Positions 46,101 through 57,700 of a stretch of DNA of 64,000 nucleotides are shown here, one piece after another. How positions within the stretch are numbered: position 1 is the stretch's first letter; the number at the start of each line of letters is the position of its first letter. The translations under genes were made by a program, and so were the position numbers. Origin of the DNA: Anarhynchus alexandrinus (taxonomy: Eukaryota; Chordata; Aves; Charadriiformes; Charadriidae); assembly GCA_008711295.1 (NCBI GenBank), contig VUYV01000008.1:272870-336869 (forward strand), written 5' to 3'. The notes beneath the pieces were generated by a model that had not been told where the DNA came from, ran no database searches, and saw only the letters and a list, made by a program, of their open reading frames with translations.

Positions 46101-47831
46101 ACAGCTCTGACAGTCATTTCAGGTGGGGGAAAAGAAAAATCTGAAGCATTTAGAGTATATGGGTTTTTTTGGAACAAGGTATCCTTTCACTTTGCGGTGG
46201 GCTTAATTTTTCAGCACTGAGATGAGCTGAAAGTGAAGGTGATGATTTAATCTGAGGCTGAACAAGAAAACCTGCCCGAAAATAAGTTCAGCTGCTGAAT
46301 CAACTTGTGAGGGCACTGATCCAGTAGCAGCTCTGCAGGAACGCTTCCTAGCTGCAGCGTCGAGTGTGCCCTGCTGCCGCCAGACAGAAACCCTGACGTG
46401 GGCTTTAAAACAATTAATTCCTCCTGTGTGCCCAAGCAGCACCTGGCTGTGTCCTTGTAAGGAGAGCCACGCTGGATGGCTCTCCAGGGCCGAGCTGGTT
46501 AAGGTTGTGGATCAAGCCCTGACCTCCACCCCTCTGCCATTTCCAGCCTGGCACCATGTTCCCAAGCAGCTGTGGTGGCATCTCCCAGCACCTGGACATC
46601 CCCAGGCAGAGGGTGACCACCACGTGCTGGACTGGCCCATGTGTCAGCCGGCAGAGTCCTGCAGCAGGTCACAGCCTGGATATCTACTTCTGTCGCCTGG
46701 ACGAATCAGGGGTTAAGTCATTTAGGTCATGCTTCATCATCCCTCTTCAAGCAGGCTTGTAATCCGCCCTGTCCTTTGCAGCAGGAGACTTTGTTTGATG
46801 TAGGGTCAGGGCTGATTGCCCCTCCCCATTTGGCATCTTCTATCCCCTCAACTTCATTTACATGTCCCATCGCCCTGTCTGAGTTGGAAATCCCACAGCC
46901 TGGTTCCCACCATGAGTCCTGTTTATTACAGAAGATTTCCTGGTTTCTACTAAATCAAATAATCTCCTTCACCTCCTCCTGTCTTGCTCCTCGGAAGTTC
47001 TTTATCCCCCTGCCCCAACCTTTGCCCTGCCTGTGTTTTATTTCAACCTGCTCTCTTCACATCACTGCAAGGCTCCTCTGATCCTCCAAACATGCCTGGC
47101 CGCAGTCCAAACTGCTCAGCCATGCTCCCTCGGCAGCTCAGGAGGGCTTGCATGGTTGGAGGAACTGTGCAGCCCACCGGAGCTGCGGATGTTCGATCTC
47201 CACGGTGCAGTTACAGTCAGCAAAGCTCCCTCTTGATTCAGAAGTGACCACAGGCACCTCCCAGTGCTCTCAGCCACCGTGCCAGGGACAGGGGAAGCCC
47301 TTTTGGGAAGCTGTGTGGCTGCTTCGCAGAGCAGGGGTAGGGTAGACCCTATGACCAGCCTCAGCCAGGCCACGGCTGTGACTACCAGCTCGCATTTCCC
47401 AGACACAGACCCTGGCCCAGGGTTTAATCCTGCCCCCAGACCCACCCTCCAAGGGCTGTGCAGCACTTACCAACGATCACCACTCCCACGAGGAGGCTGA
47501 GGAGAACCCGTAGAGTCCAGTACAGCCTCTGCAGGGAGAAAGTGGGACATCAGGCAGGGAGAAAGAGCCCCAGCTGTCCTCCTGCCTCACCCTGAACCCG
47601 CCAGGAGTGTCCCAGCATCCAAAACATGGGAAGCAGATGCTTATCTCCAGGGAGAGAGGTCACGCACCGCCCGTCCACGGATGCCCGGGATGATGAGCAG
47701 GAAGCTGCAAGCGAACGTTAGGAAGACCACGATCACTATGATGGTGCTGACATCAAACACAGCGACCTTCCTCTGCTGCAGGTAGAAGGGGTAGATGCCA
47801 TTGAAGAGAGTCATCTTGCACGTCCAGGAGC
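43105..47831 (-). CDS. DUOXA1: Dual oxidase maturation factor 1
   Basis: Six coding exons on the minus strand: 47814-47668 (with 17 bases of leader from 47831), 47528-47471, 45619-45485, 45294-45081, 43973-43759 and 43304-43105. All junctions are GT/AG and the whole frame is open, about 322 codons. The protein begins [11 protein letters not shown] and has a first membrane segment ending IIPGIRGRA; next comes [15 protein letters not shown]; a large loop follows with NTSYKSF, NVTLMG and [12 protein letters not shown] (glycosylation sites); then [20 protein letters not shown] and two further membrane segments; the tail is short and hydrophilic. It acts in the ER membrane, enabling DUOX1 to mature and reach the cell surface, and stays with it. 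The gene is head-to-head with DUOX1 across a GC-rich promoter, as in mammals, which supports the name. Exons 3-5 are very close to DUOXA2; exons 1 and 6 are not. Confidence 0.96.
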
Positions 47832-48170
47832 CTGCAGGAGAGAGGTGGTCACAGCGGGAACCCTGCACTGCCCTGCCCGGCTGCCTCGAGCCTGTGGTGG
47901 CCAGCCCCAGCTCAGCTCTGGAATAACCAGCTGAGGAAGGTCCACCTCAAAACTCCCCAGAGGGACAAGGAAATGTGACACTGCAAGGAAACATGCAGGG
48001 TGAAATAATCCCCAGGGAAGAAACATGCCACCCAAAAGTCCTCGGTGGAGGAGAGGAGGTGCCTGGGACAGGGCAGGTGCCCCAGCAGTTCTGGGAACCA
48101 CGAGCCACTGTCCTGCTGTGGCTTGAGGAGCAGCCCAAGCCCAGAAACCTGTTGAGCTGCTCCTCCCCAC

Positions 48171-49240
48171 GCTGTTATAGGTATTTCCCTCTAGAAGATG
48201 TAGCCAGGGCTTTCCGCTTTGTGGAGTGCCCTTAGAGGAAGTTCACGAGCCAGCAACTACGGGCAGATGTAGCCTTCCTCCAAAATCACAAGGAACCACT
48301 GGGAACATTGATTTCATAGCAGCAAAATTATCCCCAGCCAGGGGCCACCATTGCGAAGCAGAACAAAGCCCACCACACCCATTTCCACCCCCTCTCCTCA
48401 AAGAGGCTTTTCCCCAGGAGCTGCAAAGTATAGCCTGGGGAGGGAGGACTGTTTCTGCACTTGGTCTAGAGGGGCCAGAAGCAACCCGTAGAGTTGGGAT
48501 GTGGGTCCAAGGAGCACACAAACACCAGGAGCACATCTCAAGGCTAAAGAAATCTGAGTTACATGAGACGATGAAATGTGTAATTACCATAGACAGCTTT
48601 GAACTCCCACCAACACTTTAGTTCTAGCAATTACAGAGCTTCCCCTGTTCCTGGATTAGATCTTTTCTACCAAAACTGATTACATGCTTAGTCCTTTTAT
48701 TTTGCTTATTTAATAGTATCTCTGCATGTAACTACCCCAAGAAGTCTTCTAAAGTCAGGGAATGCCACGGCTAATATGACTCATGACCAAATGCAATTTC
48801 ATTCTGTCCCTGTATGGAGGAGTCGATTTTATTACCATTTTCTGAAAACAGTATTAATCGTATTTTTAGGTAAGATCCAACCCAGAGCAATTCAGCCACT
48901 AAAAAGCAGGTCCCAAATCCCTAGAAGTGGGTGAAGATTACAATAAATATCATAAAACAATTTACCTGGGCAACTGAAGCCACTTTTCAGTGCATAAAGC
49001 AATATCTAGTTTCAGAATAATTCTCTGTCCAGTAACCCAGATCATGGCAGCAAACAGTTTAACAGAGACTGGGTTTTTACAACTGGCTGACAACTGATCT
49101 AGACCTGACCTTATCTTGACTCTCTGCTCCGGACTAACAGAACTGCCATGCGTACTTACAAAATCTTGTTTTGGGCTATTTCCCTGGAAAGCCAAGCCCA
49201 TAGAAGGGCAGCCTTGAAGCACCATTCCTGCTGTGATTAC
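48171..49240. other. DUOXA1 5' intron, nothing recognised
   Basis: AT-richer sequence between the ATG exon and the possible upstream leader exon of DUOXA1. No repeat landmark or conserved frame was identified. Confidence 0.4.
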
Positions 49241-49345
49241 CTGGCAAGCAGGAGCTGCAATTGAGTTCCGATGCTACAATGTCGGACTGAAGTCCAGCCG
49301 CAGGGTCCCCAGCCCAGCAAACGTGCCCACAAACAGACTGAGTGG
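49241..49345 (-). other. Possible noncoding 5' leader exon of DUOXA1
   Basis: On the minus strand a strong acceptor (tttcttctcttgcag) and a good donor (ccag|gtaatc) bracket 105 bases between the TATA-driven first exon near 50.5 kb and the ATG exon at 47831. No long frame crosses it. The placement suits a spliced leader exon, but transcript data would be required. Confidence 0.42.
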
Positions 49346-50054
49346 CTGCAAGAGAAGAAATAAATGAACAGCTTAGCCTAGGACAAGTTAAACCTTGATC
49401 GCTTGAATTCCACTAGTTTAATTATGTCTTTGCCCAAATTTCATATGGGGTGCAATGAGGGAAGAATGATTTCCAAGTCTGTAGATACCAAAAATCAACT
49501 CTTCACAACTTAAAGCAGATCAACTATACATAACAATTGAAAACCCAGAATGCAACAAGGAAAATGTTGCCTTTTTAAATCTAAATTTAACTTTCAAACA
49601 ATATCAAGGGTTGTTTGCATTTCCTCTACACTTCGCAACTTCTGGGAATAGTTTTAGAGAGAATTTCCAGGGAAACAATTCTTTCTGTTGCTGTCTGCCT
49701 AATCTTTCTCACTTGGTTACCCAGCACAGAAGACCAGTTCCTCGGCATTTTTGCAGCTTTGAAGTAGAAAACGGTGGCTGCAGCTTAGGGCAAGAGAAAC
49801 TAAAAGTTGTTGCACCTTGGAAAACATCCTCCATGCAGAAGCTGTGGCCCTAGAGCCCCTGCGGTTTCCTCTGTCACAAAGCATGGAGAGGGAAAAGACT
49901 AGAAACATCTTCGAGGAAAGATCAGAAATTCAGCAGAAAGCAACAACAATGTTTAAAATATTCTGGATTGGCAGGGGAGAAAGGCAAAGGAGGCAGAAAG
50001 TTTGCCCAAACCTCAGCAGTTTCTGCTTGCAGAAACCCCATTTTCCTGCCCCAG

Positions 50055-50170
50055 AATGAATCAAGCTGGAAGGGACCTTTCGGGAGTGCCCAGCCAAAAC
50101 CTCCTCAGAGCAGAGCCAATAGCAATCGCAGATTGGGTTGCTCAGGGCTGCAGATTGGTATTTTCCACTG
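50055..50170 (-). mobile_element. Old CR1 LINE scrap in DUOXA1 first intron
   Basis: Shows aatcaagctggaagggacct, ttcgggagtgcccagc, aaaacctcctcagagcagag and ggttgctcagggctgcag, a diverged reversed CR1 end. Confidence 0.5.
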
Positions 50171-50472
50171 AAACAAGCGAAATCCTGTCCCCTAGAAACT
50201 GAATAATCAGAGCTGCAATTAAGGGATGGGGGGACGGGGACTCCTTGCATTTTCCTGCCCCTGTAAGAGGGTCAAATCAGGAGAGCAAAAACTGCCAGGT
50301 TAACTCGGGATGGGGATTCATCCTCACCGTCACCTATCCGGGACCCCTCGAGCACAGTAGGCAGCGTGCGGGGGCAGCTCCCTGGAGCGCGCTAAGGGCT
50401 GGAGCCGGAGCGGGTCGCCCGCCGGGGTGCAGGGGCGGGCAACGGCCCTTTCCCAACTACCGACCGACCTAT

Positions 50473-50490
50473 CTACCTACCTACCTACCT
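50473..50490. repeat. CTAC microsatellite at DUOXA1 exon 1 donor
   Basis: Four and a half copies of CTAC on the plus strand. Read on the minus strand they form AGGTAGGTAGGTAGGTAG, so the splice donor is repeated every four bases. Copy-number change would alter the number of possible donors. Confidence 0.88.
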
Positions 50491-50552
50491 GCCGGCGGCA
50501 GTGGCGGCGGCGGCGGCTGCGGGGCTCGGGCGGCACCGTCCCGCACCGCGCT

Positions 50553-50558
50553 CTTATA
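50553..50558 (-). promoter_or_regulatory. TATA box of DUOXA1
   Basis: TATAAG on the minus strand in GC-rich DNA. The first exon would run from about 50525 to the donor at 50489. No equally good TATA box is seen for DUOX1; tatgtaaatg at 50581 is the nearest AT-rich element. Confidence 0.55.
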
Positions 50559-50584
50559 GGCGGCGGAGGGCGCGGAGCCCTATG

Positions 50585-50636
50585 TAAATGCCGGCGCGGC
50601 CCGCCCCGCCGCACTTCCCGCTGCACCGCCGCGCAG
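50585..50636 (+). other. Noncoding first exon of DUOX1 (start approximate)
   Basis: GC-rich leader ending in a strong donor, gcgcag|gtgagc. The next exon begins at 54751 (acceptor ctctctgcag) and has 16 leader bases before the ATG at 54767, leaving a first intron of 4.1 kb. No other donor on this strand fits as well. The start is a guess. Confidence 0.6.
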
Positions 50637-53600
50637 GTGAGCGCTGCGACACGCGTGTCCCTTCTTGCGTGGGATCGGGGGGGGNTGCTGCCTGCAGGGG
50701 GGGTCGGGCTAGGCGCGTTGTCGCCAGTGGAGGGGGCAGGGGGCTGTGCTACTCCCGTCTCCTCCTGCTTGGAGGACAAGGTGGGATGGGGCCACGCTTG
50801 GGGGGGATGGAAGGGGTCGGGTCACACATTTCTTTGTGATGGACGGGGTGGGATGAAGCCGTGTGTCGTCGTCCCCACCGCCCCCCGCAAGGGAACCAGG
50901 ATGCTGGGCTACCGGTGTCCCCACCTGCTTGGGGGACAGGGCACAGGGTGAGATGGGGGAACATGTCCCTGTCTGCATGGGCACAGGACACCCTGGGGAC
51001 AGGCAGGGACCCCTTATGTCCCACCAGGACAGGGTATCCCTGCTGTGCACCGTGGTGGCACCTGGCCCCGTTGGTGTCCCCAGGTGGGAAAGCTGGAAAC
51101 ACTGCTGGTCCCTGCGTGCATGCTGTCCATAGCATGTGCACAGGTTTGGGATTTTCTGGATGACGTTCAAGGCTGGGGGATGCAGCCTGTTCTGAAACCC
51201 CAGGGTGGGCTGGCTGGTGGGGGAAGCTGGCAGTCTGTCCCACCAGCACTGAGGAGAGCTAGAAATAAGCTGTGATTAACAAGGACCATAGGGATCAGGC
51301 TCTAGACTTCTCGAGTGCCTTGAAACTACTCTCCTCTGCCTGTATGGTCACACTAGGTTCTGCAGTGGGGCTGCATCAGCATCCCTTAGGATGCTGATGT
51401 GTCCCACAGTCCAGGGAGAGCTCAGGAAACATTTGGAGGCTGAAGCCCTAACTTCAGGGGAGCTACGTCTGCTGAGATCAGGTGGAGCAGGAGATCCTTG
51501 CTCTGGGGGAAGCCATGTGTTTGTACTCTCTGCAGCACAGTTTTTGGAGGCGTATGAAACTCCAGAACTTGAAAGGGCACAGGGATCGTCTCTGATGGGA
51601 GAAGACAAGGCTGGGGAAGCGGGTGCTTGGTTTCACGAGGTGCAGAGGGAAGGAATGACTTTCCAAAGGTGGCACAGGGAATCTGTGGAAAAGCAGAGAC
51701 TGGAGGGTTCATCAGACCTTCTAAAATTTCTGGAAAGCTCAACAAGTTTGTGAAAATAATACAAGCTTGCAAAGCTTTCCCTCAACAAGTGGCACCATGG
51801 GCTTCCAAGGTCAGTCTGGTTTCATTATGTCAAGGAACCCCCTGGGTGGTTTGCAAGATTTGGGAGGCAGGTGTGAGACCAGGGGGGTCTTTCTGGAGAA
51901 GCCTGGCAACTGGTCCTCAACACATGCGAGAGCACACTGGATAGCGTGAAGCTGGAGCTCTCGGCTGAAGCATGGAAAAGGAGCTTGTGGGACAGCTGAG
52001 TGCCACTCACGAGATGTCCATCTTCCTTGGGTCCCTAGCCCAGATCTGAGTATTCCTCTTCTTGAGTGCATCCTGTAAGAACTGCTGCGGCTCAGCCTTG
52101 CCTGTGAGGAGGTTCCCAGCAATAGCTGGAGAAGGTTTGATAGGCAGGGAAGACTTGATGTCAATGTCTGTTCACGCCTTTACAGACCAAGTTCTGCCAG
52201 GGAGAACTGCTCCTGGGGAAGGGAAATGGTTTCTCAGGTTTGGTTAGGAGAGAAAAACGGCTGATGTGCCCAGTAACTTGTATAGAAAAACATAAAGGCA
52301 GTGCAGAGGCATGGAAGGTTTCCATGTTGGTGGGAAAGGCCCTCAGAAGTCTGTGGTACTGCTTGGAGCAAGACCACCACTGTCACTGTATCATGCTGGC
52401 CATAGTTGAGGCTGGAAAGCCTCCAGAGACCCCCCCTACAGTCTTGGATTGACTGGGCAATAAGTGGGTTTTCAGTGCTGGGCCACGGAGAGATGAAAAG
52501 TGCATGAGAACTGGTATGTTGACTCATGACTTGGGTGAAGAGCAATTCCCATATCTGAGAAAAAGGGAGGTTGCTCAGTGACAGAAGGAATTCTAAAACA
52601 CATTTTCTGCTGGAGCCCTATGAGAAGACCCAAGGGGAAGGGGGAGCAGGTGCTATGCTGTGCCTGTGGTGATGTGTTTTGAGCCTTGGCTTTGCCCCAT
52701 GTTTCCTGAGCGACTCTGGTAAATCTGCAGCACCTTCAGACCTCAGCTCTAGATAGGGGTTGCAGCCCTGTATGTTTTGAGTCAGCAGGAGGTAAATCCA
52801 GCTGTGTCTATGGGGACTTCCTTCCTACAGTGTGGGAGGTGTCGTGGACCTCTGTGCACAAGCAATCCACAGCTGCTACAGGTTGTTCAGGATGTCTCCA
52901 GCCATGCAGCCCCTCCTGTTGGTTTCAGCACGGAACAGGCAGTTTCAATGGAGAGAGCTTTCTGGTAGAGTCCCATGTGGTGATGGCAACTGGGCTCTGC
53001 TGCTCCTGGCAGAGGTCCTAGGCATCCCATGTTTCACCCATTGGCTGAGCTTTTGTGTTCCTCCTATGGGATGGGGCTCACAGAGCCTCTGGTTCCCACC
53101 AGCTGCACAACCTAAATCTCATGTCCATGAGACCATGCTCAGCAGAGGGCTTGTGGGATGGAAGACGTCTGGTGGTCCCTTGTACATGGGCATGGTCCAG
53201 GACGACAGAGGTAGCATTGGGTGACCAGGGCCACCACCCGATGCTGCTCTCAGAAGCTCAGGCTTTCAGCAGCCCCAGCTCCAATGCGCATGGAGGCGAG
53301 GTTAGAACCAAAAATGCAATCGGTGCAGAGGTATTTCAACAGTGATTTAATGATAAGTCCATGCTATGGAAAGCTAACAAAGTGGTTTTCCTGTAATGAA
53401 GTTTTGTGAGGGATAGAGTGCAGGTGAGCTGTCATGACGGAGAAGGAACATGGAAATGTCACGTCTTGAGAAACAGCTTGTTTCCTAATGCAAAAGGCCA
53501 AAAGTACAGAAATCTCCAGCAGAAGGAAGTTAACCCAGGTTATATGCTATGCTCAAAACCTGGCAATGAGCATTCAGTTTTATGAATGCAATTAACGTGA

Positions 53601-54750
53601 GTGCAATGACAATATTTATATCTCAAACTGCTTCATTCGCCAAGTGGACAGTGTATTTAGTGACTCACATTTTACAATTTATACCACTGGTAGTGAGAAG
53701 TGAAATATCCCCATTGCAATTCCCAGTAAATCAGAAGTAAAGGTTACAGAGCTGCTGGCAATGCGTAAGCCTTTCTGAAACCATCATTTCTTTAAGTTTG
53801 GAGTAGAACAATGAAAAAAGGAAACTAAACGCATCGCTTCAGCTCACAACAGAGTGATGTAGGAAAAGCTGAAACCTGTGCAACGCCGCATCTCTTGGCA
53901 ACAACAGCTCCTCTGAAATGATGCTGGTCTTTGGATACATACCTGCAGTTCTGTAAAAGGAACCATATTTAGTGGAAAACCCTATCTTGGAGTTAAATCC
54001 AAGTTTGGCCTTCCTGTGCCTGGAAAGCCAGCGGCAGCATTGTATGACCAAAAAAAATGTAGCCTTTGCTGTTTATGGTTGGAAATCCCTCTTTACAGTT
54101 AGGTGTTGGCCCAGGTTTTAAATGTTCAGATCCGACTGATGACACCTGCTCTGGATCCAGGGTCTTTGCAGAAAGTGAGATGGCAAGGCGTCCTGAGAAA
54201 GGCTGGTCATGAGAGTGTGCCATCGAGTTAGCCCAGAAGTGACCAAGCAGTCTTGATCCGCGGTACTGGCATACTTTGGGATGCCAGACTGTGTGCTAAG
54301 GCTGTTCCCATCGTGTTCACAACTGGGTTTTGCTTGGATCAGACAATGCGTGCGCAGAGAAATTGCCGGCTGAAATGTGTCTATTTCTGTAACGAAGAGT
54401 GTGTTTCTATAATGGAGCTGGCACAGCACAACATCTTCCTGCCGTGGATGATGAGTTGTGAACCTACAGGTGGGGTACTCCGAGGCAGGAGTACTGGTCC
54501 TGCTCCAGCAGAAAGGTCTTCTCAGGCCAGCTGACACCTCCTGATAGAGCTTTCCCAGGGTGATGGGGTCTTACATGCCCCCTGCCACCTCCCCACAGCC
54601 TAAATCGAGAGATACTTCTGATGGATGATGGTGGCAGCGGGATTTTACCAGGCAGTAGAAACCACAAGAGGGAGCTGAGATTATTGTCTGTGCATGTTCC
54701 CAGCCTCCGGGAGCAGCCCAGCTCCAGCTCCCTGCTTCTCCTCTCTGCAG
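50637..54750 (+). other. DUOX1 first intron, nothing else recognised
   Basis: The first 400 bases are GC-rich and purine-rich next to the promoter; the remainder is mixed. Open frames such as 51391-51753 have no recognisable motif. No CR1 or LTR landmarks were seen. Confidence 0.5.
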
Positions 54751-54766
54751 GTCACTGGTTCTGAAG

Positions 54767-57700
54767 ATGCAGAGGCTGATGCAACCTTTGGGAATGATGT
54801 TGAGTTTGACTGTGGTTCTACTGGTGACGTGGACCTTGGGAGGTAAGCACAGTTTCAGTGGACTCAAGGGGAGATCCTGGATAGTTTCTGCCACGGGGCA
54901 TCATATCAGAGGTGGGGATGATTCCGTTTGTGATAAGAGAAAAATGGACAAAATGCTGAACTTTCACAGCCTGCAGGTTGGGAGGCTCACCTACTGCTGT
55001 TCATATGTTTATACTCTTATTGTTTATATGTTTATACAATGTGTTTGTGTTTATATGTTTATACAACTTGTAATCCGGAACCAGAGCTTCTTGCTAGCAT
55101 TATAATAAAAGCAATAGAAATTAACTCAAAGGAAACAAAGGATATGTTTATTGACAAAGGCTGATGCTGATACACAATGCACAGAGGAGAGCCTAACTCC
55201 AGTGTCAAGGCCCTTGCTTGACTCACATGGACATTGTGGGGGTCAGAAGCAAGAAGAGACTTTTTCTGATACAATGAGAGAGAAGGAGAAAATGAAGATG
55301 CTTTGGGAGTAGACTGGTGGGGGCCAGAAATTGATTTGGGGAAATCAGGATCACAAGCGTGAATTTCTAATTTTAGACATTGCTTATCCCTCAAAAGGAG
55401 TGCAAAACTTGTCTAAAAAACTGTTTGTACAGAAAATTTCAGAAAAAATATGGGAAAATATCACTCATATAAATATAATTCTGTAATGGAGATGCTCTTT
55501 TCATGCATTTTATTTTGCTGCTTACCAAGTGGGTCTGGTCTCTTCCAGGAGCCCAGGAGAGCATCTCCTGGGAGGTCCAGCGCTATGACGGTTGGTACAA
55601 CAACCTGCTGCACCACAGCCGTGGCTCGGTGGGTGAGTGCCAGGCCTGGGGATGGGGATGGTGAGACAGGGCGAGCAGGCACTTTGGCATCTGGCTTACT
55701 TTATGACTGAGAGAGAAACCCTTCCCGACTTGAACCTGAACCAGACAGGTGACCAGGCAATGCCATCTCCTCTTTCCTATGGTGTTGGCAATCACCATGT
55801 TTATGCAGAATTGCATAGTCAACATGGGCAGCTTAAAATCACTCCAGTTACCCACTGGAGCACACCACCAGGAAGCCATATGTACCTCCAGGAAGCGATG
55901 GGGATGCACATGGACCAGAGAAAGACAACTGGAGGGGAACATGCCCATGGAGGATCCCTTCTAGTTTTAAGAGGACTGATCCCAGTGTTGCAAGAAGTTT
56001 TGGGTGTTGGTAGCAAAACTTGCATGTTCTTGGCCCCTAGAAGCATCTATGCCATCCTCTTGCTCTCTTCTGGGCCCCTTGCACATGTTGGTGTACCCCA
56101 CTGTTGCCACCTCTCCTATCTGTTGGGTGCCGCCGGACCCACGCTGTGTTGCTTTGGTGCCGCAGGTGCCAAGCTGCTGCGTCTCTTGCCTGCCAACTAT
56201 GCGGATGGCGTCTACCAGGCTCTGCAAGAGCCCCACGTGCCCAACGCTCGCCAGCTCAGCAACGCGGTGGCGCGGGGACCCTCCGGGCGGCCCTCCAGCA
56301 GGAACACAACTGTGCTGGCTGTCTTCTTTGGTAAGACCTGGGGCCTGGCACCAGGTGGAAAAATGTTAGTTTGGGTGGAAAAATGTTGGTTTCTTGCACC
56401 CCAAGGACATATGTCTGAGCGCTCCTCACCCACTGCATCATAGCAGACCCACACCCAAAAGATAAAGCCTTGGGTATCACTATACCAAAGTACTGTACAG
56501 CCAAGAAAGTTTGCGTGAATTTTCAGTGACCTTTGGCAGTTGCCACAAATACTGATATTTGTCGTTTGGGAACTTCCTCATTTGTTTTAGCAGTAGAGTT
56601 ACCCCATTGAAAAACACCTGACAGATGCGATAAGAGCCACACCGTGAGTGATTGCTGGGCAGAAGTGCTGCAAGTTGGAGCAGTTTTTGCTGTTGCTCAG
56701 GAGCTCGGTGGGGTCTTGGGCCTCCAAGCCCAGGGTGGCTGTCTCTAGGGAATACGCTCAGCTCATTGAGAAAACAGGCTGAATTTGTTAAAGAAGTGGA
56801 GACAATTAACTCTCCGTACAGCTTAAGGTTCATACATGTCCCTGGATACCTAAGACAGTGTGTTTGGCCCCAAGATGGGCCACGGGATGGGCAGACATTA
56901 GTGTGGTACCGTTTAGCTTCTCCCTACAGGTAGCTTTTCCTGTCACACTAAAGCTCAAATGGGCCAACAGCAACAGCAGCCACCAGGCTCACCATCAGCA
57001 GCTACCCTAGGCCTTGAAGGCCACAGGCAAGGAGGAGCTTGGGGAAATAGCAGCTAGATGCAGAGCCTTGCTCCTGGGGAAGTGGTGGCCAGCAGATAGT
57101 CCAGCTGCTGGTGGTCTCTGAACATCTGCTGGCTGGGGTTCTCCACCCTGGTCCCTGAATGACCCTACCCTACTCATGAGGTCTGGCCAGGGGCACTCAG
57201 AGCCCTGTTCTTGTGGACTGGAGCTCAGCACATCTGGACTCCAGCCCAAAGCGACATTCACAAAGTCATGGAGTAAACCAGCAGTGAAGGCAGGGAAGGA
57301 AACCACTCCTGCTGCACAGGGTGATCCCCTCAGCCCACCTACAGCTCAGCTGCCCACCATCAAGTCCTGCTCCAGGTGCTGGTGGCAATCCTCCCAGTTG
57401 CTGACCATGCTTGGGTCTCTGGTAGGTTTCCATGTGCTCTCGGACATCCTGGGGACGGAGAAACCTGGCTGCCCTGCTGAGTTCCTGAACATCCACATCC
57501 CATCTGGAGACCTCGTGTTTGACCCTCCAGGCACTGGAGAGGTGGTTCTGCCCTTCCAGCGCATTGACTGGGCGATGGAGACGGGGCAGAGCCCCAACAG
57601 CCCCCGGGAACAGGTAGGTAGTGTTTCCTTCACTCTTTGCCTTTCAGCTAAACTCCTCTTCACCCAACATTGGGGTCTGTAGCAGCCAAGGTTGTGTTTG

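Larger units (their letters stand above)
50390..50720. promoter_or_regulatory. GC-rich divergent promoter of DUOXA1 and DUOX1
   Basis: CpG- and GC-rich DNA (gccgccggcag, ggcggcggcggcggctgcgg, ggcgcggcccgccccgccgc) bounded by splice donors facing outwards: minus-strand ggcag|gtaggt at 50488 and plus-strand gcgcag|gtgagc at 50637. Only about 150 bases separate them, so DUOXA1 and DUOX1 share one compact promoter and are probably co-expressed. A single N lies at 50695. Confidence 0.8.

Noticed and set aside
57007..57306. Minus-strand frame inside DUOX1 intron 3
   Set aside because: It is antisense to an intron with no motif and lies between two well-supported DUOX1 exons.
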